Shown: positions 1 to 8,664 of the stretch, in pieces
Position numbering within the stretch: the first letter of the stretch is position 1
Layout of the letters: each line of letters begins with the position of its first letter
Assembly (NCBI RefSeq): GCF_021390575.1
Contig: NZ_JAJEJQ010000003.1
Coordinates: 550,001-614,000, forward strand
DNA length: 64,000 nt
Direction of reading: 5' to 3'
Origin: Paraburkholderia adhaesiva
GTDB lineage: Bacteria > Pseudomonadota > Gammaproteobacteria > Burkholderiales > Burkholderiaceae
Notes under the pieces: model-generated
Databases searched by the model: none
Seen by the model: the letters and a program-made list of their open reading frames with translations, nothing else
Told to the model about the DNA's origin: nothing
Made by a program: the position numbers and the translations under genes

Positions 1-599
1 TGCCCTCTTTGAAGCGCGGCGTCGAGCGAGGTCGGAGCCAGTTCGAGCATGGGCATGCCCTCGTGCCAGCCCTCCGGGGTAGACCCACCGTATTCGTCCG
101 CAACCTGCAAGGCGCGGACGAGACGCAACTGTTCGTCGACTGATCGCCCTACGTTCAGGGGATACCACGACATCGCCCGGATCACCCCCTGCGGATCGAT
201 GACATAGCTTGCTCTGATGGCCCCGGCGTCGGGAGCGAGTGGATCGAGCATTCCATAGGCCGTTGCGATTGCCATCGACGGATCCTCGACGATCGGGAAC
301 GTCACCGTCACGCCGAACCGCTCGTGGATGTCCCGCAACCACGCCAGATGCGAATACAGGCTGTCGATGGACAGCCCGAGAAGCTTGCGGCCAATCGCGT
401 CGAACTTGTCCTGTGCCTTCGCGAAACTGATGAACTCACTGGTGCACACCGGCGTGAAGTCGGCGGGATGGGCGAACAGGAGCAGCCACTTGCCGCGGAA
501 ATCAGCGAGCGCACGCTCGCCGCAGGTCGTTCTAGCCCTGAATTCTGGTGCCGGATCGCCGATCCGGAGCGCCCGGACGGACGTATTTGTGTCGTTCAT
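1..599 (-). CDS. Peroxiredoxin, Prx6/AhpC2 type (3' end outside the window)
   Basis: Translating the minus strand from an ATG at 599 gives an open frame that runs off the left edge. It reads FAHPADFTPVCTSEF around residues 42-56, with the peroxidatic Cys at about residue 52, the invariant Pro and Thr of the peroxiredoxin active site, and the downstream HLAWLRDIHERF and YPLNVGRSVDEQLRLVRAL blocks seen in Prx6/AhpC2-like thiol peroxidases. These cytoplasmic enzymes reduce H2O2 and alkyl hydroperoxides using the active-site thiol. An in-frame ATG at 611 is an alternative start, but the GGAG at 612-615 is better spaced for 599. The gene is divergent from cydA, so both may respond to oxygen or oxidative stress, although that link is inference. 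The C-terminus and any resolving cysteine cannot be seen. Confidence 0.88.
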   Translation of the reverse strand, partial: MNDTNTSVRALRIGDPAPEFRARTTCGERALADFRGKWLLLFAHPADFTPVCTSEFISFAKAQDKFDAIGRKLLGLSIDSLYSHLAWLRDIHERFGVTVTFPIVEDPSMAIATAYGMLDPLAPDAGAIRASYVIDPQGVIRAMSWYPLNVGRSVDEQLRLVRALQVADEYGGSTPEGWHEGMPMLELAPTSLDAALQRG

Positions 600-611
600 G
601 GTGGTCGTCAT

Positions 612-977
612 CTCCGCCGCCAGTATATCTGACGGCCTCTAAAGGCTTCGGAACCCCTTTATCAGTTGCATAGTTAATGAGACGAAGATATTGTCCCGCG
701 TCTCTTGACCTGTCGATATTCACCGGTTTTTGCGTGTGTGCGGCATTCCGCCACGACCGTCACACAATGTAAAGTAATATACGATTACAGAAAATAAGAA
801 ACTATGACAGGTGTAGGGGCGTTGGCCGCACCCGATCGTACGGCTTTTGCAGTTTCATCAACGCGATGTATCGAAGCGCCAAAGCCTTGGGTACTCGTTT
901 AACGCCAGCGTGTAGTTAGACCGCCGCTGGTTCGGGGTTCGAGGTTCGGCTCGTTCAGCTTTTTAGCGGAGCATTTC
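612..977. promoter_or_regulatory. Divergent promoter region, peroxiredoxin / cydAB
   Basis: This 366-base gene-free stretch separates the divergent peroxiredoxin and cyd genes. It is clearly more AT-rich than its surroundings, especially about 755-805, as expected for promoters reading both ways. A GGAG ribosome-binding site lies at 968-971 ahead of the cydA ATG. I looked for an FNR/ANR-type site (TTGAT-N4-ATCAA) and found no convincing one, so the regulator is not identified. Confidence 0.5.
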
Positions 978-2573
978 ATGATCAACGATACCGTGGTCGA
1001 GCTGTCGCGGCTTCAGTTTGCCGCCACCGCGCTCTATCACTTTCTCTTTGTCCCACTGACCTTGGGACTGTCATTTTTCCTTGCGGTGACGGAGACGGTC
1101 TACGTCATCACAGGAAAGAAAATCTACCGGGACATCACCAAGTTCTGGAGCGGCCTGTTCCTGATTAATTTCGCGCTCGGTGTGGCCACTGGCCTCACCA
1201 TGGAGTTCGAGTTCGGCACGAACTGGTCGTTCTACTCGGGGTTTGTCGGCGATATCTTCGGTGCACCGCTGGCGATCGAAGGTCTCATGGCCTTCTTCAT
1301 GGAATCCACGTTCGTCGGGTTGATGGCGTTTGGCTGGCACAGGCTTTCGAAAGCTCAGCATTTGACCGTCACGTATCTCGTCGCGCTGGGGTCCAACTTC
1401 TCGGCGCTGTGGATTCTGGTCGCTAACGGCTTCATGCAGAATCCCGTGGGTGCGGCGTTCAACCCCGTCACCATGCGCATGGAGTTGCAGAGCTTCGGCG
1501 CGCTCATCTTCAGCGAAGACGCACAAACGAAGTTCGTTCACACGAGCATTGCGGGCTACGTCACCGCGGCCATCTTCGTGACCGGCATCAGCGCGTACTA
1601 CATGCTGCGCGGCCGCAACATGGAAATCGCGAAGCGATCGTTCCGCATGGCTGCCCTGTTCGGCGTGTTGTCCGTGGCCGGCGTGATTACGCTCGGTGAC
1701 GCGCTCGGTTTCGTCGGTGGCCATGCCCAGCCTTCGAAGCTGGCTGCAATGGAAGCGATGTGGCAAACGGAAGAGGCGCCCGCGTCGTTCAATATCGCGG
1801 CGTGGCCCGATCAGGGCAACGGCAAGAATACGTGGAGTATCCAGATTCCCTACGTGTTGACGCCGCTGCTCACGCACACGTTCGACACGACCGTCCCGGG
1901 CATCGACCGCATCGAGGCCGACGCCGCCAAACGTATCCGGAACGGCATTCCCGCCGTCGAGGCGCTCAAGGTGCTCAGTTCGGATCCGACCAACGAGGCA
2001 GCCCTCGCGCAGTTCAACGCGCATAAGGACGATCTCGGGTACGGCTTCCTCGTGAAGCGCCATGCGAAGGACCAGGACGTTGCGAACGCGACGGAAGAGG
2101 ACATCGCCAAGGCCGCGAAGGACTCGATCCCGAACGTGTTCACGATCTTCTGGGTGTTCCGGATCATGGTCGTGCTTGGCCTGTTGATGCTGGCCTACTT
2201 CGTGATCGCGGTGATCCTGTCGTTGCGTGGTGACGTAGCGCGTCAGCGCTGGTTCCTGAAACTCGCCCCCTGGATGATTCCGATTCCCTTCATTGCCTGC
2301 GAGATGGGCTGGGTGACGGCGGAAGTCGGTCGCCAGCCGTGGAGCGTGTTCGGCATGCTGCCGACGTGGATGGCTGCGTCGACCCACAGCGTCGGTTACA
2401 TGATTTTCTCGCTGGTCGGCTTCGTTCTGCTCTATACGGTCTTCATCGCGGTCGAGATGTATCTGATGGTACGGGCGATCCGCAAGGGGCCGGATAGCGA
2501 GCATGGACACGGTGACGCCGCTGTGGACAACGAACTTGCCGCACTGAATCTCCTGACCGCCAAGGAACATTAA
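978..2573 (+). CDS. cydA: Cytochrome bd quinol oxidase subunit I
   Basis: The 531-residue multi-spanning membrane protein is the haem-bearing subunit of cytochrome bd, which oxidises quinol and reduces O2 to water with high affinity. Visible ligand residues include His21 in ALYHFLF (haem b595), Glu101 and Glu109 in the conserved IEGLMAFFMES helix, and His188 in KFVHTS (haem b558). The periplasmic quinol loop is long (about residues 250-375), as in the E. coli-type (L) subfamily, and the GRQPW motif follows near residue 450. The length is close to E. coli CydA. The ATG at 978 has a GGAG at 968-971. The stop codon overlaps the cydB start (TAATG), so the two are translationally coupled. Confidence 0.97.
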   Translation: MINDTVVELSRLQFAATALYHFLFVPLTLGLSFFLAVTETVYVITGKKIYRDITKFWSGLFLINFALGVATGLTMEFEFGTNWSFYSGFVGDIFGAPLAIEGLMAFFMESTFVGLMAFGWHRLSKAQHLTVTYLVALGSNFSALWILVANGFMQNPVGAAFNPVTMRMELQSFGALIFSEDAQTKFVHTSIAGYVTAAIFVTGISAYYMLRGRNMEIAKRSFRMAALFGVLSVAGVITLGDALGFVGGHAQPSKLAAMEAMWQTEEAPASFNIAAWPDQGNGKNTWSIQIPYVLTPLLTHTFDTTVPGIDRIEADAAKRIRNGIPAVEALKVLSSDPTNEAALAQFNAHKDDLGYGFLVKRHAKDQDVANATEEDIAKAAKDSIPNVFTIFWVFRIMVVLGLLMLAYFVIAVILSLRGDVARQRWFLKLAPWMIPIPFIACEMGWVTAEVGRQPWSVFGMLPTWMAASTHSVGYMIFSLVGFVLLYTVFIAVEMYLMVRAIRKGPDSEHGHGDAAVDNELAALNLLTAKEH

Positions 2574-3709
2574 TGGAACTCTATCTCTTCTTGAAGGTGC
2601 TCTGGTGGTTGCTCCTCGGCGTGCTGCTGATGGGTCTTGCGATCATGGTGGGCATGGACATGGGCGTCGGCGCGATGCTGCGCTACGTGGGTCGCACGGA
2701 TACGGAGCGGCGCATCGCGCTCAACACGATTGCACCGCACTGGGACGGCAATCAGGTCTGGTTCATTCTGGGCGGCGGCGCGATCTTCGCGGCGTTCCCG
2801 CTCATCTACGCGACGGCCTTTTCGGGTCTGTACATCGTCATGCTGCTGTTGCTCTGGACGATGATTGTGCGGCCGCTGGGATTTGAATATCGCAGCAAGC
2901 TGCCGGGCGCGAAGTGGCGCAACGTCTGGGACTGGACGCTGGTCGTCAGCGGCGCGGTGCCGATGATCGTGTACGGCGCCGGCATGGGCAACATGTTCCG
3001 CGGCGTGCCGTTTCACTTCGGTTGGGACCTGACGTCGTTCTACACGGGGAGCTTCCTGAGCCTGCTGAACCCGTTCGCTGTGATGTGCGGTGTGTTGTCG
3101 CTGTCACTGGCGATCTTTATGGGTGGCGTGATGCTGATGGGGCGTGCCGATCGCGGTGCGCTCTGGGAACGGGCAAGGGGTGCGTCTACCGTGTGCGGCA
3201 TCGTGGCGATTGTTCTCTTCACGATCGGCGGCATCTGGGTCAGCCAGATGAGCGGCTACCGGCTCGAGCACGCTCCGCTGCCGGGCGTTGCGCAAACCCC
3301 GCTGCAGCAGTCCGTCGTGCTGGCTGACGGTGCGTGGTTCGACAACTACCGTGCGTATCCGGTGCTCTGGCTCGTGCCGGTTCTCGGTTACGTGGGCATG
3401 CTGCTTGGTCTGCTGGCTGTCCGCGCAGGCCGCTCGACGCTCGCCTGGTGGCTCGGGGCGCTCGCATGGATCGGCGTGATCGGCACGGCAGGCGTGAGTC
3501 TGTTCCCGTTCCTGATGCCTTCGTCCAGCGATCCTTCGCAGAGCTTGACGGTGTGGAATTCCATCTCGAGCCAGACCACGCTGACGTGGATGACCGGATG
3601 GACCGTGGTGTTCATGCCTGTGGTCCTCGCCTATACGAGCTGGGCGTTCCACGTCATGCGCGGAAAGGTGACAGCGGAACAAGTCGAGTCGGATCCGCAC
3701 GCCTACTGA
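2573..3709 (+). CDS. cydB: Cytochrome bd quinol oxidase subunit II
   Basis: This 378-residue hydrophobic protein is the structural partner of CydA in the bd oxidase. It has the family hallmarks WWLLLGVLLMGLAIMVGMDMGVG at the N-terminus, the segment IALNTIAPHWDGNQVWFILGGGAIFAAFP (residues about 46-75) with the GNQVW signature, and the C-terminal MPSSSDPSQSLTVWNSISSQTTLTWM stretch. Both halves form helix bundles, as is usual for CydB. It starts on the last base of the cydA stop codon and is followed 11 bases later by a CydX-like peptide gene, so the three form one operon. Confidence 0.97.
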   Translation: MELYLFLKVLWWLLLGVLLMGLAIMVGMDMGVGAMLRYVGRTDTERRIALNTIAPHWDGNQVWFILGGGAIFAAFPLIYATAFSGLYIVMLLLLWTMIVRPLGFEYRSKLPGAKWRNVWDWTLVVSGAVPMIVYGAGMGNMFRGVPFHFGWDLTSFYTGSFLSLLNPFAVMCGVLSLSLAIFMGGVMLMGRADRGALWERARGASTVCGIVAIVLFTIGGIWVSQMSGYRLEHAPLPGVAQTPLQQSVVLADGAWFDNYRAYPVLWLVPVLGYVGMLLGLLAVRAGRSTLAWWLGALAWIGVIGTAGVSLFPFLMPSSSDPSQSLTVWNSISSQTTLTWMTGWTVVFMPVVLAYTSWAFHVMRGKVTAEQVESDPHAY

Positions 3710-3720
3710 TGGAGCTATAG

Positions 3721-3906
3721 ATGAAAACGTTTCGACTCTTTGTGATCTTCATGGCCGTTGCTGTGCTCGCCATCTTCATCGGCGTGATCATTGGCAACTA
3801 TGGCGCCTGGTATTTCTCCTGGCTGATTGGCACGGCAACGATCGTCTTGTTCGCCGCGGCTGGCGGCGTGCTGTACGACGCTCAGGAGAACGAGAAGAAA
3901 ACCTGA
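3721..3906 (+). CDS. CydX-like accessory peptide of bd oxidase, two-helix form
   Basis: The 61-residue protein has two predicted membrane helices (about residues 5-25 and 30-50). Its second half, WYFSWLIGTATIVLFAAAGGVLYD, carries the W-Y-F-x-W-x-x-G-T signature that begins E. coli CydX, the third small subunit of cytochrome bd. Classical CydX is about 37 residues with one helix, so this looks like CydX with an extra N-terminal helix. A GGAG at 3711-3714 precedes the ATG, and the gene lies 11 bases after cydB, the usual place for cydX. The CydX assignment rests on the motif and position. A close paralogue lies at 4827-5015 on the other strand. Confidence 0.72.
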   Translation: MKTFRLFVIFMAVAVLAIFIGVIIGNYGAWYFSWLIGTATIVLFAAAGGVLYDAQENEKKT

Positions 3907-3911
3907 AGTAC

Positions 3912-3957
3912 GGCAGGCGGGGTAACGACGAAGGCGGGACCCCGCCATGCCTGGGTT
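3912..3957 (+). terminator. Hairpin after the cydAB-cydX-like operon, probable terminator
   Basis: The perfect arms GGCGGGGT (3916-3923) and ACCCCGCC (3939-3946) can pair. The stem extends with GGCA/TGCC across a one-base bulge, giving a GC-rich stem of about 12 pairs, and it is followed by GGGTTTT. This suits a Rho-independent terminator or attenuator between the CydX-like gene and the next gene at 3986, which has its own strong ribosome-binding site. Confidence 0.6.
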
Positions 3958-3985
3958 TTCCACTGATGGGTGCTAGGAGGTATCT

Positions 3986-4834
3986 GTGAAAATTTCCATC
4001 GGTGCAATCGCAGGAACCTGGTCGCGTTCCGCGACGATGGCGTTCTACGATGCGGTTGCGCTGTCGTCGGTGGACATCGTTTATATCGGCACTACGATTC
4101 ACTCCGCCCTGGGCGGTTTGCAAAAAAGGGACTGTCTTGCCGTTGCGCGTGAACTGACCGCGGGCGGCAAGGAAGTCGTTCTTTCGGTTCGTGCAGCCGC
4201 GGAGGCGTGGGCTGCCGAAGGCTCTCACGCATGGATCGCAGACTGCACGCTTCCGGTTGAAGTCAACGATACGCAGACGCTGCAGATGCTGGCCGGTAAG
4301 GTGCCGCTTGTCATCGGGCCAGGTGTGCCATGCAAAGACTTGACCACGCTGACGGAGTTGGTCGCGCTCGGTGCGAAGCGCTGGGTGACGCCCGCCATCT
4401 GCCGCGGCGAGGTTGTGAAGGTTCTGACTTTTGCAGGCGACGCGGCCTGCGAGGTCGAGCAGTCGGTGCTGTCGCCGCGGCACTTTTCACGCTGGGCGTG
4501 TCGCGTCGATGATTGCCCCTACGAGGGGTGGCCGATTCATGGACTGCCGGGTTGCGATCGCGAGGCATCATTGGAAAGCCCCGATCCTGACTGGGTACAC
4601 GACCTGAAGATGCTCCGGACCGCGGGCGTTGCGATTATGCGTGTCACGCCGCGAACCGTGCGCGACGTGGAGGTATCTCAAATATTAGGCGAGCTGGTGC
4701 GAGGCGAAGCCGATGCCAAGGACACCTACGCGCGGTACGTGGAAGCGTCAGGGCAGCCCGCGACGCAAATGACCACTGCGTCCAACCCCTGGCGCGGCCG
4801 TGTGGCTCATCCGGGCGGCGCGGACATCAGGTAA
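3986..4834 (+). CDS. U32 peptidase-family protein, UbiV-like
   Basis: The 282-residue protein resembles the U32 family, especially UbiV, which with UbiU and UbiT supports O2-independent ubiquinone hydroxylation. Similar blocks are the N-terminal beta strand, AFYDAVALSSVDIVYIG (about 20-35), LAVARELTAGGKEVVLS, PLVIGPGVPCKD and a CEVEQSVLSPRHFSRWACRVDDC segment. Cysteines at 172, 177 and 190 lie where UbiV has part of its Fe4S4 ligand set, but where I recall UbiV having its first ligand Cys (in YLGEAVCS) this protein has His39 (YIGTTIHS). The start is GTG with a perfect AGGAGG at 3975-3980. It sits between the cyd genes and the cydDC exporter and overlaps the opposing gene by 8 bases. The family is fairly sure; the exact function is not. 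Confidence 0.6.
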   Translation: MKISIGAIAGTWSRSATMAFYDAVALSSVDIVYIGTTIHSALGGLQKRDCLAVARELTAGGKEVVLSVRAAAEAWAAEGSHAWIADCTLPVEVNDTQTLQMLAGKVPLVIGPGVPCKDLTTLTELVALGAKRWVTPAICRGEVVKVLTFAGDAACEVEQSVLSPRHFSRWACRVDDCPYEGWPIHGLPGCDREASLESPDPDWVHDLKMLRTAGVAIMRVTPRTVRDVEVSQILGELVRGEADAKDTYARYVEASGQPATQMTTASNPWRGRVAHPGGADIR

Positions 4835-5015
4835 TCTTGCTTTGTCGCTCTTGCGTGTCGAAAAGGACGCCTCCGGCTACCGCACACAGGACGATCAACG
4901 CCGTGCCGAGCAGCCACGAGACGTACCAGATTCCGTAGTTGCTGACGATGACGGCGACCACGATGGCGGCAACGGCAATCGCAAGGTACAGCGTGAACTG
5001 AAAAACGGTTTTCAT
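4827..5015 (-). CDS. Second CydX-like two-helix peptide
   Basis: This 62-residue protein is a clear paralogue of the one at 3721-3906. Both share the pattern of an MKT start, a first helix ending in I/V-x-NYG, then IWYVSWLLGTALIVL, AVAGGVLFDTQE and a charged tail. The WYVSWLLGT segment again matches the start of classical CydX. A GGAGA at 5019-5023 precedes the ATG. The gene is on the minus strand, convergent with the U32-family gene (8-base overlap) and divergent from cydD, so it cannot be in the same transcript as cydAB. An alternative or condition-specific bd-oxidase subunit is plausible but is inference. Confidence 0.65.
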   Translation of the reverse strand: MKTVFQFTLYLAIAVAAIVVAVIVSNYGIWYVSWLLGTALIVLCAVAGGVLFDTQERQSKIT

Positions 5016-5133
5016 TGTGTCTCCATGTCGTCATGGCCCTTGTCGGGCGGTGGCGTCATCCGCTGCGGTACGCGCCCCCGGGCCTCTGGGGATTATAGGT
5101 GCCACAGCAACGGCTTCAATCAGGTATTCACGT

Positions 5134-6912
5134 ATGTCCCGCCCTGACTCATCACTCACAAAAATCGTCGATCGCTGGCTCGCCCGGCGCGCGGCGCCCA
5201 TTCGTCCCGGCATCGGCCGGGCAGTGGCGCTCGGGATGGGCTCCGGATTGCTGTTGATGGTGCAGGCGGCGTTGCTGGCCTGGATCTTGAGTGCCGTGGT
5301 GATGGACGGCGCGGGACTGGTCAAGGTATGGCCGGCGCTGGCGGCCATACCGCCGGTGATCGCCCTGCGCTATATCCTGATCCGTCTGTCAGAGCGCGTG
5401 GCGTTTTCCGCTGCGGCCACTATGCGAGTCGCGTTGCGCAGCGAATTGTTGCGCAAGCTGCAGGCACTCGGGCCGATGTGGCTGCGCGGCGAGGCGAGTG
5501 GGGCACTGGCGACGCATCTCGTGCAGGGTGTCGAAGCGCTCGAAGGCTACTACGCGCGGTGGATGCCCGGCCGCGCGCTGACTGTGATGCTGCCGCTGGT
5601 GATCCTGGTCGTGGTGTTTCCTGTCGACTGGGTTTCGGGAATCGTCCTGCTCGTGACCGCACCGCTGATTCCCCTCTTCATGATTCTGCTCGGCAAGAGC
5701 GCGGCCGATGCGAACCGGCGTCAATGGAAGCTCCTCGCGGTGCTCGGCGCGCGCTTTCTCGATTCGCTTCAAGGCATCACCACACTGAAGCTCTTTAACG
5801 CGAGCCGGCGCGAGGCGCGCGTCGTGGCTCGACTGTCCGAGGCCTATCGCAGCAGCACCATGAGGGTGCTTAGGGTTGCGTTTCTGTCGTCGGTCGTGCT
5901 GGAATTCCTCGCGACGCTAGGTATCGCGGTCGTGGCGGTGCTGGTTGGGTTTCACCTCTTCTACGGGAAAATTCCGCTGCTGCGTGGGTTGTTCGTGCTG
6001 CTGCTCGCCCCCGAGTTTTACATGCCGCTACGCACGCTTGGCAGCCAGTATCACGAGCGGCTCGACGCGATCGCTGCGGCGGAACGCATCATGGAGATAG
6101 TCGATCTGCCCGAGCCCGACGAGGGCGGTGCGCGTGCTCCACTGCCAGCCTCGGAAGACTATACGATCCGCTTCGACGATGTTTCTCACGAATGGTCTTC
6201 GGAGCGGCCTGCGCTCGATCGATTGAATCTCGTCGCGGATGCGGGGCGCGTCACGGCGCTGGTCGGACATAGCGGTGCGGGCAAAAGCACTGTTCTCAAC
6301 CTGCTGCTGGGTTTCGCGCGCGCGACATCCGGGACAATTTCGATCAATGGTCAATTGCTGAACGACACCGATCTCGACGACTGGCGGTCGCGGGTCGCGT
6401 GGGTGCCGCAGCGGGCGCACGTTTTTGCGGGCACGGTCATGCAGAATCTTTTGATCGCGCGGCCCGACGCGGACTTTGCCACCGTGCGCGCGGCCGCGGC
6501 GGATGCGGGGGCCGACGACTTCATCCAGTCGCTCCCGAACGGATACGACACCGAACTCGGCGAACGCGGAGTGGGCTTGTCCGGCGGGCAGATCCAGCGG
6601 CTCGCGCTGGCTCGCGCCTTCCTGAAGGACGCCCCTGTGCTGCTGCTCGATGAGCCGACCGCGAGCCTCGACGTCCACACTCAGGCGAGCATCCACGAAT
6701 CGTTGCGCCGGCTTGCGCGCGGGCGGACCGTGATACTGATCGCACACCGGATGAGCACGGCGGCGCTCGCTGACACGATCGTCGTGATGGAGCACGGCAA
6801 GGCCGTGCAGTCCGGTTCACACGAGCAGTTAGCGGCCAGCGATGGTGTTTATCGGCGGCTCATTGACGCCGGAATTGCCGCTCCGGATGAACGCGCCGAG
6901 GTTGAGTCATGA
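5134..6912 (+). CDS. cydD: Cysteine/glutathione ABC exporter, permease-ATPase CydD
   Basis: The gene encodes a fused half-transporter: a six-helix membrane domain (residues about 25-320) followed by an ABC ATPase with Walker A GHSGAGKS, signature LSGGQIQRLALARA and Walker B LLLLDEPTASLD. CydDC exports cysteine and glutathione to the periplasm and is needed for haem insertion into cytochrome bd, so its place beside cydAB fits. The frame opens upstream at 5017, but the ATG at 5134 (MSRPDSSLTK) starts the conserved part and gives 592 residues, close to the family length. The longer start would overlap the divergent small gene's leader. Its stop overlaps the next start (ATGA). Confidence 0.9.
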   Translation: MSRPDSSLTKIVDRWLARRAAPIRPGIGRAVALGMGSGLLLMVQAALLAWILSAVVMDGAGLVKVWPALAAIPPVIALRYILIRLSERVAFSAAATMRVALRSELLRKLQALGPMWLRGEASGALATHLVQGVEALEGYYARWMPGRALTVMLPLVILVVVFPVDWVSGIVLLVTAPLIPLFMILLGKSAADANRRQWKLLAVLGARFLDSLQGITTLKLFNASRREARVVARLSEAYRSSTMRVLRVAFLSSVVLEFLATLGIAVVAVLVGFHLFYGKIPLLRGLFVLLLAPEFYMPLRTLGSQYHERLDAIAAAERIMEIVDLPEPDEGGARAPLPASEDYTIRFDDVSHEWSSERPALDRLNLVADAGRVTALVGHSGAGKSTVLNLLLGFARATSGTISINGQLLNDTDLDDWRSRVAWVPQRAHVFAGTVMQNLLIARPDADFATVRAAAADAGADDFIQSLPNGYDTELGERGVGLSGGQIQRLALARAFLKDAPVLLLDEPTASLDVHTQASIHESLRRLARGRTVILIAHRMSTAALADTIVVMEHGKAVQSGSHEQLAASDGVYRRLIDAGIAAPDERAEVES

Positions 6913-8633
6913 AAACGCCCGTTCACGTCACCCAGTCGTCGAAGCACGAAAGTGCGACCGCGCGTGCCGATCTGCTTCGCCTCATTGCTCTGTTCCGGCC
7001 TTATTGGTGGTGGATGGCGGCCGGCGCTGCATTGTCGCTTGCCACCGTGCTGGCCAACGTCGCTTTGATGGCCGTTGCCGGCTGGTTTATCGCTTCGATG
7101 GCGCTCGCAGGCGTCACGCATATTGCATTCGACTATTTCACGCCGTCCGCGTTGATCCGCGCGTGCGCGATCGTACGTACGGGCGGGCGGTACGTCGAGC
7201 GCCTCGTCACGCACGAAGCGACGTTCCGGCTGCTCGCGCGTTTGCGCGTGTGGTTCTACGTTCGTATCGAGCCGCTCGCGCCTGCCGGGCTCGAGCGCGT
7301 GCGCGGAGCAGATCTGGCGACGCGCATTCAGTCTGACATCGACAGTCTCAGCAACCTCTATCTACGCGCGCTCGTTCCGGCGGCGACGGGTTTGATCGGG
7401 ACGCTCGTCATCGTTGCGGTCGTATCGGTATTCAGTGTTCCCGTCGCGGCAGTTACGCTGCTGTTCCTCCTATTGGCTGGCGTGGCACTGCCGGGATTGG
7501 GTTTCGTCTGGACTCAGGAGCCAGGTCGCCGGACCGTTGCTTTGCGTGCCGAGTTGCAGGAAACCGTTGTAGACAGCCTGCAGGGGCTCGGAGAACTGCA
7601 GGTCTACGGCGCGGCCAACGCATACGCTCAACGAGTCGATCAGTTGTCGGCCCGGCTGGTTGGGGAGCAGGCGAAGCTGAGCCGCGTGAGGGGTATCTCT
7701 CAAGGGGCGCTCGCCGTGTGCGCGTCCGCCGCGATGTGGTGCACGCTGCTGCTGGCTATTCCACGGGTGGCTTCCACGTCGCTCGCCCCCGCCGATATCG
7801 CCATGCTCGCGTTGCTGGTGCTCGCGAGTTTCGAGGCGGTGATGCCGATCTCGACGGCCCTCCAGCTCCTCGGAGAGAGTCTGGCCGCAGCGCGTCGGAT
7901 TTTCGATCTGGTGGATGCCACGCCCGCAGTAGAAGACCCACCGGAGCCCGTTCCGATGCCGTCCGGTAACGATCTGGCAATCCGCAATCTCAGCTTCCGG
8001 TACGGAGAAGCGCTTCCCTGGGTGCTGCGCGATCTTTCGTTCGACCTTCCTGCTGGCGGTCGTGTCGCCATCGTCGGCACGAGTGGGGTGGGAAAGAGCA
8101 CGCTGGTCCAGCTTCTGTTGCGCTTCCGGGACTATTCGGCCGGACGCATCGAGCTAGGTGGCGTTGATCTGCGCGATTGTGCAGCTGACGCGGTGCGTGC
8201 GCGGATTGCCGTCGTTTCGCAGGACACCTATCTGTTCAACGACACGATCCGTGCGAATCTGTTGATCGCAAGTCCGGACGCCGATCAGGCGAGACTCGAA
8301 GCGGCCTGCCGCGAGGCGCAACTGCATGAATTCATCGCCGGCCTGCCGCAGGGCTACGACACGCCGATCGGCGAAGCTGGCACACGGCTATCAGGAGGGC
8401 AGGCCCGGCGACTCGCGATTGCCCGCGCACTGTTGCTCGACGCCCCGATTCTGGTGCTGGACGAGCCGACCGAAGGACTGGACACCATTACCGAACAGGC
8501 ATTGATGGACGCCATCGTGAAGCTGATGGCGGGGCGCAGCGTTCTGCTCATCACGCACAAGCTGACGCGCGTAACCGAGCAATTCGACAAGGTTCTCGTG
8601 CTGGACGATCTGCGCGAGGCGGCAGCGGCGTAA
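6909..8633 (+). CDS. cydC: Cysteine/glutathione ABC exporter, permease-ATPase CydC
   Basis: The 574-residue protein is the partner half-transporter of CydD. It has a membrane domain beginning LLRLIALFRPYWWWMAAGAALSLATV, the family segment FDYFTPSALIRACAIVRTGGRYVERLVTHEATFRLLARLRVW, and an ATPase with Walker A GTSGVGKS, signature LSGGQARRLAIARAL and Walker B ILVLDEPTEGLD. The four-base ATGA overlap with cydD implies coupled translation of the heterodimer. It converges on the beta-CASP gene with only 31 bases between them. Confidence 0.93.
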   Translation: MKTPVHVTQSSKHESATARADLLRLIALFRPYWWWMAAGAALSLATVLANVALMAVAGWFIASMALAGVTHIAFDYFTPSALIRACAIVRTGGRYVERLVTHEATFRLLARLRVWFYVRIEPLAPAGLERVRGADLATRIQSDIDSLSNLYLRALVPAATGLIGTLVIVAVVSVFSVPVAAVTLLFLLLAGVALPGLGFVWTQEPGRRTVALRAELQETVVDSLQGLGELQVYGAANAYAQRVDQLSARLVGEQAKLSRVRGISQGALAVCASAAMWCTLLLAIPRVASTSLAPADIAMLALLVLASFEAVMPISTALQLLGESLAAARRIFDLVDATPAVEDPPEPVPMPSGNDLAIRNLSFRYGEALPWVLRDLSFDLPAGGRVAIVGTSGVGKSTLVQLLLRFRDYSAGRIELGGVDLRDCAADAVRARIAVVSQDTYLFNDTIRANLLIASPDADQARLEAACREAQLHEFIAGLPQGYDTPIGEAGTRLSGGQARRLAIARALLLDAPILVLDEPTEGLDTITEQALMDAIVKLMAGRSVLLITHKLTRVTEQFDKVLVLDDLREAAAA

Positions 8634-8664
8634 GCGTCCGCGCACCGCCCGCGCATGCCTCGCG

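Noticed and set aside
612..977. Possible FNR/ANR site before cydA
   Set aside because: TTGACCTGTCGATA near 703 resembles one half of the consensus only; no symmetrical TTGAT-N4-ATCAA is present.
1071..2570. A 499-codon minus-strand open frame opposite cydA
   Set aside because: It is a shadow of cydA with Arg/His-rich composition and no family resemblance.
5017..5133. Upstream extension of cydD
   Set aside because: The extra 39 residues are poorly conserved in character, overlap the leader of the divergent CydX-like gene, and the ATG at 5134 gives the normal CydD length.
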